Assembly: GCA_037389465.1 (NCBI GenBank) | Contig: JAZARR010000197.1 | Span: 5,690,501-5,754,500 of the forward strand | Direction: 5' to 3' | Length of the DNA: 64,000 bases | DNA from: Baylisascaris procyonis | Lineage: Eukaryota > Nematoda > Chromadorea > Rhabditida > Ascarididae | Shown here: piece after piece, positions 34,101 to 46,465 of the stretch | Layout of the letters: every line of letters begins with the position of its first letter | Position numbering within the stretch: position 1 is the stretch's first letter | Program-made: the position numbers and the translations under genes | Notes under the pieces: model-generated | What the model was told of the DNA's origin: nothing | Seen by the model: only the letters and a program-made list of their open reading frames with translations | Database searches by the model: none

Positions 34101-36791
34101 TTCATAAATTAATTCGTCGGTTTAATGGATGAACGAATATTATTTTCTAAACTCTCAAGTTGTAGCGAAAATTCATGAAATATTCAGGAATCGATCGAAA
34201 CGATGAACGGATTGCTTTATGATCTTGTTGGATATACCGTAGATTTGCAACTAGCATAGAAAGTATTCTATAAGTCTAATAGAATGAAATATCCAATAAT
34301 CACCTCTTCTAGTTTGAGGGAAATCATCGAGAAATATTTTTCATCTAAAAGTAGTACAGTGAGTCTAAAAATACTTGACTTGAGGTAGTCCTTCACCTGG
34401 ATGACCTCTATGGATCCTATCGTGAATTTGAGATTTGAGAATTTGAGCAGAAAATTGAGTAGAAAATTTTCGTTTAATGAGAAGAGGAAAATGCATCGCA
34501 AAACGAGTCTTCTCGCCGAGATTATGCATCTTCTCAAGGACGTTAGTGCTATGTCGTACAAGGATTTGCCGGGTGTAACTATATTTCTTGATTGAACATC
34601 ACAATGTCTACGCATCATTTATAATATTTCACTTTGCTTGAATCTTGATGTGCCAAGCTATTTTCATAGGCAAAATTTCAAGCGCGTATTCAACCTCCTT
34701 TACGAAAATTTCAATTTGCATTTCAATTCAAATCCACTTGACAACTATTACGGTGGAATAAACTTTTTTTAGAAGAAAAATCGTTCAAAGAAAGAGGACA
34801 ATGAACGAAATGAGGTTAAGGAACGTTTAGAAAAATAAAAATAAAAGGATTACTATTTGATGAACTTAGTAAGCACTACCCCATACGAAATAATTTAGCA
34901 TAAATATGCTAATGCGAGCAAACTCTATCGTCGTATGTGGTACAAGGTCAATAAAAAACTATGAAAGTTTATACAAATTAACCCGGTGGGGGTTTGATAT
35001 ACAGCGCCATGTAGAGCAAAGTCTTCCAGAAAACGAACGCACTCGAAGTAAATGCCGTCAGTACGGCATGACGAGATCCTCGATGAGCCTGAAATATGAC
35101 TTAAGGTGCAATTACAGAAATGAATATGATGATGCATTTGAACATTCATTGGATTTTTTTTAAAAATCAAAATGACACCTCTTATTATGTGTCACCTAAT
35201 TTGCAACAATGCTCATTAATGTCAGTCTTTACCGATATAATAGAGAAACGATAGAAAGAGAGTAAAATAGTATTCCTTTAGGATCCGTTCCTAGAAGATG
35301 ATTTTTCCCATCCAAGTTTTCAGGATTCATTAGCAAAGAGTTCAAACTTAGAGTTCAGGCACGTCAAAGACAATTAAAGCGTCAACTGATAGTTGAATGA
35401 AGAATAAATCGAATTTCCAAACATCAGATAGCGATAAGCAACAACTCAAAATGTCACTAAGCAGATGCACACATCGATACATCAACGCACAAACGTATAA
35501 ACACAATAATACCTAACTATGGGCTCTATATATATATTAGAAAATGGGAGCAAGGCAACAGATAGTGAAAGATCAAAAACTTTTAACAAACCAATATTAA
35601 CGCAATTATATTCATAACAATTTCGATCGTCATTATTCGTCCTGTTGCCATTGTTACGATGTCGTTTTTATCTGCATATCTCAAGTCTATATCGCTATAT
35701 ACATTCCCTGAAAAATGCCACAATATAGCACATTAGAAGCACAAGAATGAAATGGTGGCTCTTTGGCAAGTCAACCAATTCGAAAAGATAGTTGATATTT
35801 CACGATGCAAAGCTGAAACTAAGCAGGCGTTTTTTAAAAAAAAGTTTAAATGTTTTGGCGAAAAATTTAAATGATTCGTTTGCCAAAAGAATCCTCACGT
35901 CCATGTGGCGTATTGAACGCAGAGGCACGTGCAGATTCAGGACGTACCAGGACGTATCCGTAATGGTATTTATGAATTTAGACTGTACCAGAATTCGAGT
36001 ATATGCAAAACTTTGCAAAACTTTGTTTGATCAACATTTCACGTTTTAAAGAAGCGCAAACCTCTAAATGAACTTTAAAAATTAAAAACGAGCCATAAGA
36101 TAGCTATATATATATTTTTATATCACATTTTCTGATAAATCTCTAAAAGGCAAAATCCTTTGGAGTGCTTATTTTGCAAAAATTTTTATCTATAAATATC
36201 ATGTGATAGAAAGAACAACTAGTAAAAATTTTTTTGCTTTGTGTGAAAGATAATTTCAATTCGTTCTTTGTGAGAGCAATTCGACAATCATTCAACATAT
36301 CAAAAAATGCATGCAATTCTTATGCTTACCTATTTTGCATTTTTCAACAGCATCAAGTTTTTCAGCTCCTTCCGAGAATTGGTAGAGGAAGAGAGGATGA
36401 AAAAGAGGTGGGAAAAATAATAAATTGTTTTTGAATTACGATCCTTTTTGGACTTCGTTCGCAAATCCACGCCAGTGCTGTTTTGCAGTGATACCTATTA
36501 GCACCCTCCTACTGCACCCTCCTACTTTTTTTGAAATTATTTCGAAAGACTATCCAAATCAAAATACGACTCCATTTCGGACGAGTAAAATTGTTTCCTA
36601 ATTCAATTTTTGAGAAACTTACAAAGTTCATAGAGAGTTCCTAACGATCCTCCTCGTAAAGTGGCCGGTCGCAACATGGTGTATATGATGTCCAGCGTAC
36701 ATATAACCGTCGAAATCCATAGCCATATTTCAATCCACAAAGGTAATAAACGTGATTCTCGTCGCGTACGCATTATGTCGATCTCACTCAT
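24388..36791 (-). CDS. EXPERA-domain (emopamil-binding-protein-like) membrane protein, 4 exons
   Basis: Exons 36805-36623 (coding from ATG 36791), 35707-35592, 35088-34983 and 24557-24388 join in phases 1, 0 and 1 to a 186-residue protein with about four membrane helices. The order is a charged N-terminus [12 protein letters not shown]; helix 1 [38 protein letters not shown] with the family pattern LWxxYxxxDxRY; a helix with a conserved Glu ([11 protein letters not shown]); a helix [19 protein letters not shown]; and the last helix [20 protein letters not shown], like FWFYFVFMNALWLVLP of human EBP. The EXPERA family covers the sterol delta8-delta7 isomerase EBP, EBPL, TMEM97 and TM6SF2, all in the ER or endolysosomal membrane. 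The His/Glu pair of EBP's first catalytic helix appears to be missing (an Asp stands near the Glu), so isomerase activity is doubtful. The last intron is 10.4 kb. Confidence 0.85.
26710..26870 (+). repeat. Diverged dispersed repeat, copy B
   Basis: Counterpart of 20162-20340 in the same orientation, sharing AGTTGAG..TGAGC, GCGTAAACG, ATGAA..CTTTAGAG, ATGGCAA and TTGAA..GC. The 77-codon open frame [20 protein letters not shown] lies in it, but copy A is not open there, so I do not call it a gene. Confidence 0.4.
30808..31127. repeat. Compound TA tract with inverted-repeat spacers
   Basis: About 320 bp of TA dinucleotides, interrupted three times by CATTTATATA/ACATTCAATTTTA-type spacers. The spacers at 30865-30900 and 30951-30985 are inverted copies; a third partial one is at 31051-31063. 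Confidence 0.9.
34401..34595 (+). other. Unrecognised 64-codon open frame in EXPERA intron, opposite strand
   Basis: The frame [20 protein letters not shown] continues to [20 protein letters not shown] and ends at a TGA. It is basic with an amphipathic second half and is a little GC-richer than its surroundings. No family, promoter or splice site is recognised, and the complementary strand is also open. Confidence 0.2.
34983..35088 (-). CDS. EXPERA gene exon 3
   Basis: Acceptor CATATTTCAG. The donor is G|GTTAAT, immediately followed by an in-frame stop if not spliced. The 106 bp encode [20 protein letters not shown] and [15 protein letters not shown], the third membrane helix with the W-K-T-x-x-Y motif. 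Confidence 0.87.
35592..35707 (-). CDS. EXPERA gene exon 2
   Basis: Acceptor ATTTTTCAG, donor TTG|GTTTGT, 116 bp. With the phase-1 carry-over it encodes W then [20 protein letters not shown] and a helix ending IALIL. It carries the diagnostic DxRY motif and the helix Glu of the EXPERA family. Confidence 0.88.
36501..36526. repeat. 13-bp unit, two tandem copies
   Basis: GCACCCTCCTACT repeated exactly twice, about 100 bp downstream of EXPERA exon 1 (inside intron 1). Confidence 0.9.
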
Positions 36792-36805
36792 CGTTGATTG
36801 TGTTT
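36623..36805 (-). CDS. EXPERA gene exon 1
   Basis: A pyrimidine-rich TTTCTTCCCGATCAG ends at 36806, then 14 nt of leader precede ATG 36791. Fifty-six codons plus one base end in the strong donor CTTT|GTAAGT. The leader is so short that the AG is more likely a spliced-leader trans-splice site than an ordinary intron end. Confidence 0.8.
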
Positions 36806-39800
36806 CTGATCGGGAAGAAATAGCCACAATTAGAGGAAATCAATAGAAAATATCGGTTTAAGAATTCGTTTCACGTGGCGATACGTTCGATGAGGCAAGA
36901 TCGCAAAGAGATGCGTAAGTGTACTTGCAAGGTCATAATTGTAAGGGTCGTCCATCGCATACATTTATGTCGAATGAAGAATGTATAACCTTTTCTGACA
37001 TTTCTTCATCGGGTCATTGATCTCCACTCTGTTATATTGAGTAATTGTACTAAAACAACTCTCATGAAACTAATCGATAATGGTTATCGATTTGAAGAAT
37101 TCATAAATGATTCTCTAATAATTCTTTTATAATTTGATTCCTTTGTAATGACTTTTCCATAGAAAATGATTCCCTTATAATGCAATATCTTTTAAACAAT
37201 TTCCTTGCTAATGAAATTGGTAAATGATCGAGCGATTTTGATGGTTGAGGAAGTAGGGTTCACAAAGGTGAATGGTGATAATACTAAGGAATACATAAGA
37301 TATAATTCGAGTATAGGATAGATCTTATTTACGTGGCATCAGAATTCTTTTTCTGCAGATTCAGGGGTCGAAAATGAACGAAATCTTTAAGATATTTAAA
37401 TGATCATTCTCTATTGATCTGCCTGCTTATTTCAGAGATAGATATTTTAGGATAGGCTTCAAAATGGAATCAGCTGTAAGTCGAACTTAACAACAGCTAA
37501 AAAAATTTGCATTTGTTTGCTTCCGGTTTGCAATATCTCATACAGGGCTTTGCTCTAATTAGTAACAAAAAAGCAATACTCGATCACATAGTAAAAAATA
37601 GACTGATGACACCAACTTAGACTCAGTTATCAATTCACTTACAAAGCCAATGATGGATGCACAGCGGCACTGACCGACAGCAATAGACGAGCGAAACGCT
37701 CGGTGAATGAGGGCAATCACATTGGGAAGCAAAATGTGTGAGATTCCGGCTTCATTAACAAAAAGGTGGAAATTTCAGCCCTCACCTGAAAGGAAGGGCA
37801 AGCTCATGCAATAAAATCAAGTTTAAGCAAGCATTACACCTCGTTTATGTAAACTATTCGCTTGCAGTGCGATTTCGAGCTTTTCGCTAGGTCTTTTCCT
37901 CTAAAACATTACCTTTTCGGGAAGAGATTTTTCTTGGATTCGTTGTGCATATAGGTGTTCGATTGCCAATCCAGCAGTATCGCCTCGGGAACACCTGAGC
38001 CCCGATTTATAAAACTTGATGAGCATGATCTATACCTACAATTTGACCTCTTTTATTAGCTCCCAAGTTGACTAAATAGATCATAGACAGGCAAATGCCG
38101 CCAAAAAATTCACGCATTCGTAATTGGCCGAGAAAATTGTCACACAGTAAAAGCGAATAATTTAAAAAAAAAAAATAAAAATACTAGGCAATTTGATCGG
38201 AACGTGAAACCACTTTTAGGCGCGATTTATTATTGTTCATTGGCCAATCATATGAAACTGCATTGATTTAATGAACGAGACAGCAGAAAGTAAGTCATTT
38301 TAACATTTCTGGTAACAGTCTCCTCGTGTTCTACAGCTTAACACGCTACGGAATCCACGTGTATTCGTAAGCACTCTAGAATACCTGCAAGCTCCATCGA
38401 ATGAATGGATGAAACCTTATAGGAAATCATCCCGTAATTATATTACACTAACGAAACCTCGCTTCAATCGATCCTTCTTGAAATAGTTGGCAGACATACA
38501 GACACAGACATGCATTTATGCACACACAGATAGTTGCGCATATGTACGAGGGCGTTTCGATTTGCGAGTAGGTCTTCTAACTGGCTGAAGTACTAGTGCG
38601 ATTTTTCTTCAAATTATTTACTGGTATAATGGCATCGATTTGTTACGTACCTACTGTTAATAGTCTCTAAGTCTCTAATACATTAAGAACAAGCAAAACT
38701 AGCTTTCAAAAATGGAGAGAAAATATATTAATAAGCGTTAGAGTTAACTCATTTATGTAATGCAGCACAAATAAATACTGCAAGTAGACCACAAAAATGA
38801 TCTCTGTGTAGTATCATTCGTTACTCATATCTAAACGTCAACGAATTCATTGAAATGACAACACATTTTCTCTTCATTATCTTTCGAACATCCGTTATCA
38901 CGATCCACTTCAATGCTTCTAACTTAATTTCAGTTTTCTCATATAGGTTCAAAGCACTTGTTTTGTATGCCGTTGAATTCAACGATGATATCACTCAATG
39001 TTAAAAAAAAGCGCACCGTAAAAATTGCGTTAGCACTTTTATTGACCTTAATTATTATCTTTATCAAGCAGTCAAATTGACGATTGAAGTTGCTACTCTA
39101 GAAAATCGCTGAAAACTTCCATATAATTTTCAATAAAACTTTCAAGCGTTTTTTTTTGCACGACCATTTTCTCATTTGTAATTAAAATCATTTTCAGGTT
39201 TTTCTCATTACTAAACCAGTTTGGTACATCGAATTGAGGTGAAATGCAATTGCATTTCAAAAATGTAAACTGCAAAATGTAATTCGACATTCGAAAGAAA
39301 ATGAAAAAGCTAAGAAATCGAAATAAAATTGCTTCTTACATATCGTATTTGTGAAATTTTGATTGAAATTTCGATCTACAATCGAGCAAAAAACATATTT
39401 TTACACATGAATAAAGAGGAGTATTTCTTGACGTTGAAAAATTCCTCAAGAAATTGATTCAGTGCAACGATCATGAATAGCCTTGCATATTACATTGATC
39501 TACATTTTACGATCTAAGATGCTTAGAAATAAAACATATCGTGCCATGTAGTTTCTAAGATTTGTGGCACTCTATTATATTTTACTTATCAGAAAACTTC
39601 TTATGAATAAAGTGCTCCACAGATAGCTTTATATGCGGAGAAACTTACTTATAAGCTGAAAATTCTACTGATGAAAATTGCTAGTCTTTATTAGAACATC
39701 ATTTTAAAGATACAAATAAGAATTTGTGAAAATTTGAAGAAGCGATTTTCTATTTTTTAAATTTAGTAAAAATTTGTGCTCTATTAAGAAAATGTTAGAA

Positions 39801-40757
39801 AGCCAGTGAAGTAAAATCAATGAGAACAGCGGTACTTTCGATCTTCAAAGTATGTCGGTGTTGAATTTTAGGTGTCGCTGCCGTATCCAAACTATGTAGG
39901 AATGTCTCAAAAGTTTCACGAATTTGAACGAAAACTATCATTTCGGATAGACCTTTAAGATTTTCGACTGAAATTCATCTTGAAATTTGAGAATTTTTAG
40001 TGCACAATATTTTTAATATTTCCATGAATATCGAAAAAATGCATTAGAATTTTCTATTCAATTTGTGAAAAATTTAGGGACAACTGATAAATTTAGTAAC
40101 AATCACGATATTCTTTAAACTCTTCAATAATGTAAACGAAACTCACTTTAATGTTATCCACTGGCGACTTTTGAAAAAAAAAATTTTTTTTTATACCATT
40201 CAGAGAAGTTATGAAACTTAAGAAAATTCATTAATACATCTGAATTTTTATGAATATCACTCAATATTTACCATTTTTGAATATTTTTTGCAATTAATAC
40301 TTGACAAAATTTGTCTAAATTTTGAGAATTTATAAAATTGCTCGCGAAGATTCTTTAAGAAATCTATCAAAAAATTGAACGCATCTTTCCGATTAATCAA
40401 CGAAATCATTTTCACCAAAATATGCAATCGCTAGTCATAATATAAATACATTCTCGAAATATGTGATTCCTAAACACTTAGTAATCTCAATCCATTGCAA
40501 AAGAATTTCGACTTTATTTCTCATCGATGGGCATACAACGATAACGCAGCAAATGGAAAATGAAAAAAAAAATGGAAGAAATCGATGTTTAAAGATTGCA
40601 CACATACCGTTGATAAATTAACGAAATTTTTAACTAATTCTTTCTGAATCTGCAATTGCAATAACAATTTCCAGCTTCATCGCTTCTCACTTTACATCAC
40701 AATTTAATTAGTAATGAGGCTTCAGGTCATGCAGCGCCCACTGACCACCAAGAGTTT

Positions 40758-40760
40758 TGT

Positions 40761-40791
<31 letters not shown>

Positions 40792-40796
40792 TTTGT

Positions 40797-40839
<43 letters not shown>

Positions 40840-40842
40840 TTT
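40758..40842. repeat. (TTTA)n microsatellite
   Basis: About 21 tetranucleotide units with one TTTG interruption. Confidence 0.95.
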
Positions 40843-42811
40843 CAATGAACATAGCATTCATAGAGTTTTGTTATTTGTGAAAATATCAAAGCACTTGCCT
40901 ATTCCATAATATCAGCTCCTATATTTGGTAAAAGAAATTTTCTATCAATAAATTAGTCAAAATCCAGCCACATAAATGAAATCTGACTAGGAATCTATTA
41001 AAGTGAGAACTGAGGTGGCTAATTTTCTGATGTAATGAATTCGATTAAATTTTGAATAAAAAATTAAAAAAAAAACCGCTCCACAATGCTCATTGCGCGG
41101 TTGGTTGTAACTTTGACTCTGTTAGATTCTCTGGCTTCATCCTACTTAGCCACTCTATCCAGGATCCTCATTTCCCCGAGAATTGTGAAGTGAGTCTCCA
41201 CTCTCGCCTCAGTGGGGCAGCGATGAGTGAAATTCTATACCATTCGATCGGCAGCAGACGAACACAAAAATTCGCTACAGTATGAAGACACGAAATGTGC
41301 GTACAAGCGCGCATTCACATCCACCCACATAGGCACACAAACGCACATGCTAGGAGTTTGACGAATAATTTGAGCAAAAGATTTCATTTTAGATGGTTGT
41401 CAAAGATGCCATCTATGGATTCGCTCAGTACATAGCCATGACGGGCATAAGGCTTCGTGTATGTGTCTCTGTCTTTATCTGCGTCCACATGTCATCTCAT
41501 TCCGTGCAGTTTTGTTCACTTGGCCATAACTCTGACATCAAAGAAGCATAATCTCGATAGCACCTCATAGTCATGTGGGCAGCTGTGAATAGCCATTCTA
41601 GGCACAATGAGGTTATGAATATTATATAAATAAATAGCCATAGAGTAGGTGGATTTGACGGCTGAAACATTTCGACTAGATTATATACAAGACTGATGAA
41701 ACGTTAAACTCCATTCGCCTATATTTTCATGGCGATATGCTGTGTTAGCTATTTCGTGAGTGTAGCTCCCGATTCTTGAACTTTTTTGAACTTTCTCTGA
41801 TTTTTTTCTTCTAATATTGGTGTGTAATTTTTTCTTCTTTGAAGATGATGTTAGCAAATTTTGTTTTTCTTTTTCGTCGGGACTTTGCGGTGCTTTTTTG
41901 TTGCTGTTTTCATAACGTTGGAAAGAGGGTTGTGAACTTTCGAGTTTTGGAGACACCACCTAAGTTTGTTTTTACCGCACTTTATATATTGGTTTGTCGA
42001 TGTATCTGTGAGAATATCTATGCATTTAAAAAAAGATATTAGGCAACAGCACCAATAGGAGTGTGAAATCATCGTCTTCCCTAACTAAACAACTTCAAAA
42101 AATTTTGTTTATAAATATTCATGAACTGTAGAGAAGAATCGATTTTATTGAATCTACTAGAGTTTTTTTTTAATACTAACAGTGTTATTAATGAGGCATA
42201 TCATGAAAGAAGTTGGACTTTGATTACTGTTTGCTTGCAAATGCAAAGATTGGTTAATTGGACGGAAGTGCGTCGCTACTGCTATATACCTCTAGATTTT
42301 CCTCTCTGCTTCCATTCTGTCCAATGCCAACGATTAGAAGCCATAAAAGGCGGAGTTTTTCATTCGTTGAACCAATTCTCTAAATCCTTTTCGTCATTGA
42401 TGAGGCCCTACGTCATCCTTCCAATATACTTCACTTTGCTGTCTTTAGCTATCCACTATTATATAATTTTGACAAATTTTTGATTTGCAAGTGCATAGTA
42501 ATATCTTACTTGCAAATTTGTTGATCCACAACTATTCATTTATTTATTTGTTTGTTAATTTCATTTTCTAAATCAATAAAGTTGAAAGAAAGAAATGTGA
42601 TCTATAAATATGCAATACAGAGTGAGTGCTCTCTCATACACTGTGCCAGATCAATCTATCAACTTCGAAAATCGTTTGCTACATTTGAAAATATTGAAAA
42701 AATTTCATGCATTCTACATTTATTAGGTTTTTTTTAAGCCTATTACGTTTAAAAATATATATCTTTTGCATAAAATCTATGCGGATAGTCGGATCGAATC
42801 GAGCGTGAAGG

Positions 42812-42901
42812 GTATTTCTTTTCTATTTGTTGGTAATTTCTGGTTTTTCTTTTCTCTTTGTTTGCAATTTCTGGTTTTTTTTTACTTGTTGGTAATTTCT
42901 G
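42812..42901. repeat. Degenerate minisatellite, three units of about 30-34 bp
   Basis: Three copies of a T-rich unit ending TTGGTAATTTCTG or TTTGCAATTTCTG lie in tandem. Confidence 0.75.
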
Positions 42902-45900
42902 AAATTGGCTGGGCCAAATGAGCAAAATGAAAACCACTCATTACATGCAGGCACTTATTTGCACCAACTAATTACACCAATTTCACATAGCTTTTTTGTA
43001 TTGCCAACGTCTACATACATTTACTTCAACGATTACTTCATTTTTTACCGATTTCCAATGCTAGTATTTATTTAGTGCTAGATGGAATTTAGCATCGTCG
43101 AAAAGCGTTATGAGATTCGTGATGAACAATCTTTATTTTCCGTTGGATAGGCTCTCATGTTTGTTTAAGTGATTTTTTATTCTAGTTTCTCCAGTGTTAT
43201 CTTATCTATCATTCATATATAAAGATATTTTTCATGATGGAAAATTTTATGTAAAAACATCAATGCCAATCGCATGCTGAACGGTTTTTGAACTTCGTCG
43301 ATCTGAGTGCAAAAAGATGCTTGCCTCAAACGAGAAACTTAATTGTCATATATTTGTCCACCTGTCTGTTTTTTCCTGTGTAATGTGATATTTGCATAAA
43401 CGTCTTATGCATGTAGCATGTATAAATACTAAAATAATTATAGAAGTTTCCTGCAAGGCCGATTACATTGTCCACTCTATGTAAACTAGCTCTTCAATTA
43501 TTAAAAATGAGCCTTCCGGGACAATCTCTATGGAGCGCTATAAGCATAACAGTGAGATGACTTACGAGCGGAAACTTTTCTCAGCTATCTCATCCTGACA
43601 TCAGATTTCAACATTATGGTTCCAGAACGAAATGACTGTCTTGTCCCGCGAGTGGAGGCATTCTCTGCCTTATTTCCTATGACTAAATTTTATAACCATT
43701 TTTGAAATTTTTAGAAGAATTTCAAAACAAATTCTAGGTGCAACCATATTTATATGGTTACAGCAAGTTATAACCATACTCAAAACAAGCAACAAAACAA
43801 GTTGCGAAAAATGGAACGTTAAAGGGCCACTTCGACGGAAGCGGCGACTAAGGCCTCGATCCATGTGGAGGAGTGGGTTTCCCTTCTGCAGATCTTGATT
43901 CACAAGAATAAATATAATTCACTTGATTCAGCGAATAAACGTGTTTAGGAGAAGGCTTTCACGTCTAGCAGAACTGGAAATCCGAAAATTTAAGAAACGG
44001 AAATATTCATGAAACGGTGTGGTTAGGCAGTAGGAGCTGATTCCTGGATTTCGGACTCGTAAATACTCTGATTATCTCTATTGCAGATTTCGTTCGATTT
44101 GGCCATGCGGTGAAATATGCAAACTGATGAATAAACGAAATTTCCGCAGTGTACGACTTTTGCCAATTAGATGGCTTATAAAAATCTAGAAAACTTGGGG
44201 CCACAAATTTTTGAAGCACGGAGATATAAAACTGAGTCACTTTAAGGAAGCGAAAGAATTAGAAGCAAACATAGAGAAATATTATATGGTATCTAATATT
44301 TGGAATAAATTCTACTTTAGTGCAAAAACAATATTCAACATCGCAGCCTTTTGCAATAATTTCTAAAATTACTTTCCACAATCTAAAAAATAGTTTTTTG
44401 TTAAAACAATCGAAGATATCTGACGGGCAATTAAGCAATTGACTTACAGAGAAAACGTCAATTGCCCATCAAGTTTGAGTCAAATACTGAAGCTCCATAC
44501 CGATACACAACATTAATCTTGAATAATTTTATCGCAACCTTAATAACTCCACTACTCTACCAAAAATTTGCAAATTCCTGCCAAAATTTTGAGAAAAAAC
44601 CCAGCTGCCTTCCACAGCCGCGTAAGCGCTGGCTTCCTCGAATGCCTCAAATTTTGAAATTCGCCGAAAATCTTCTATAGTTTCATGTTTTCCAGTGAAC
44701 TTACTTCCGGAATATATCGAATAGGCTTGAATTTTAGCCGGACGAATTTTTAGGGCGCCGAGAAATACAATGATTTTGAAACGTTCAGCGAATGAAAATG
44801 GGTGAAAGCCTTTAAGGCATGGCTCAGCACATCAATTGCGACTGCAGTTTAATACTCTAATATTCAAATCTGTTTAAAATTTTCGGAAAGCAGGATCTAG
44901 CCGAGTGTTCCGACTTATTCGACATTTTCAAAAGTTTTTTAGTTCAGCCTGTCCCAACAATTCGAGGCTTGCAGCATTTCCAACAGAAGAATCACCAAAA
45001 GATTACTTTTAATAAAATTCTTACCATATACAGCTAAAAATATCACCTTAATTAATACACTAAGATGAGCAACTCAAAGCAAATCACGACAATGAGAGTG
45101 GCGTTAAAAAGCTTTAATGAGTGTTTTCGTTCATCGACTTCTCGACGAGCGAATGCGAATAATGAGCTATGAATAGAAAGTTTCTTCATTTAATTGCAAT
45201 TGCAACTGCAATTACAACTTGATTTAATTGCAGTAGTAAGGAGAAATCATGCAGTATATCACTAATGGCATGTACTATATATAAGTTTAACAAAGAAACT
45301 GTTGAAAGGGTGCTCTGTCGCTTACTATTCGATAAATAGCTGGCAATGGTGGAAAGTAATGAAGTCTTTTTTTGAAAACATCATAAAAATGATATATTCC
45401 ATGTACTAATCTCTTTTTTCGCACATTCTTAGCTGGGCTGAATAGAAAATTCTTTCAAAAACTCGTTGGTACAGGAAGCTGCCTTGCTTTCTTCAAAAAT
45501 TTTATTGAAAACGAGCGTTGTAATGTTCCGAATGAAATAAACTGCAATATTATGCTAAGATTTGGTTTCAAAATGGTGAACCGCAGAGAAATAACCATTG
45601 TTGCTCAAAAAAAAAAGAAACTATTCGGTGTCTCTAATTTGGGGTGCTTTTTCATCGCTAAGAAGATTCATCAACATGCGCACACAAAGAAGGAGCACTT
45701 AAATAAAGTGCAAGTGCATTTTAATGTTGATGTAAGCGCGGTACTAATAATGGCTGCAATCAAATGTACCAAAATTGGGCCATTTGACTTCCGAAAGCGA
45801 TGCATTTTTTAGAGGGAATTCCATCTATGCCTCATAATTACGGGATCTCTCATATGGACTTCCCTGTGCTCTAAAGATTTCCGGCATTTATCTTCTTGCG

Positions 45901-46441
45901 TATTCACAACCTCAGAAATACGAAAGAAGGTTATTTGGAGTGGAATCGTTGTCTGTGCACTTTATTACATAATCGTGTGCGATTGGGAAGGGGTGGGGGG
46001 AGGTTGAGGATGGTGATTGTTTTAAAAAATTTATGGGAATCTGAGAAAACCGAAGTTGAAGTTAGTGAACAAGAATCAATTGCACCGAAATAGAATGTAT
46101 TGAGATAGATTGAGAAGTGCAAATAAGGTTATTCAATGCCTCTTCAAAACTTGCGGTGACTAGCCGATGAGGAAAAACGGGCGAAAAAACGTCCCAGGTG
46201 AGCAAGAGCATGAAAAACTTGACGACGGAAATATAGCGTCATTCTATTCGTGAGTAAACGACAACCATCTGCGAATAGAAAAAGTCATCAAGAGATCATG
46301 ATATCACTGAGGTGGATAGGCGAGCCGTCAAGAGGTGCTAAAAGCGTAGACAGATTTGTCGCCTAAAGCGTATTTATCTGATTCAGTGAAGTATAATGTT
46401 GAGATCAAAGAATGAATTCTCCATAGTGTTATTATTATCTC

Positions 46442-46465
46442 AAAAAAAAAAAAAAAAAAAAAAAA
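46442..46465 (+). repeat. Poly-A tract (24 A)
   Basis: Uninterrupted run of 24 A. No retrotransposed sequence is recognised upstream. Confidence 0.95.

Larger units (their letters stand above)
24558..34982 (-). other. 10.4-kb last intron of the EXPERA gene
   Basis: Bounded by GTTAAT at 34982 and TTTCAG at 24558. It contains copy B of a dispersed repeat (26710-26870), the compound TA tract at 30808-31127 and a small plus-strand open frame (34401-34595). I see no recognisable gene inside it. Confidence 0.7.

Noticed and set aside
34381..34412. let-7-like seed TGAGGTAGT with a short hairpin
   Set aside because: The stem is only ten base pairs with a seven-base loop, far too short for a miRNA precursor, and similarity to let-7 ends after the seed.
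37688..37702. GC-rich hairpin CGAGCG-AAA-CGCTCG
   Set aside because: A six-base-pair stem is expected by chance in DNA of this length and nothing around it suggests a function.
41681..41959. 92-codon Lys/Ser-rich open frame on the minus strand
   Set aside because: Low-complexity composition from A-runs, no family, no splice context, and the opposite strand is also open.
42121..42483. 120-codon open frame on the plus strand
   Set aside because: About one frame of this length is expected by chance at this base composition. Residue content follows the AT bias and nothing is recognisable.
44455..44478. Second SL1-like sequence (AATTGCCC then AAGTTTGAG)
   Set aside because: It needs a two-base insertion and a mismatch and lacks a clear 5' part, so it is not convincingly above chance.
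45985..46003. Second G-rich run (GGGAAGGGGTGGGGGGAGG)
   Set aside because: Only three separate runs of three or more G, so it does not meet the canonical quadruplex rule.
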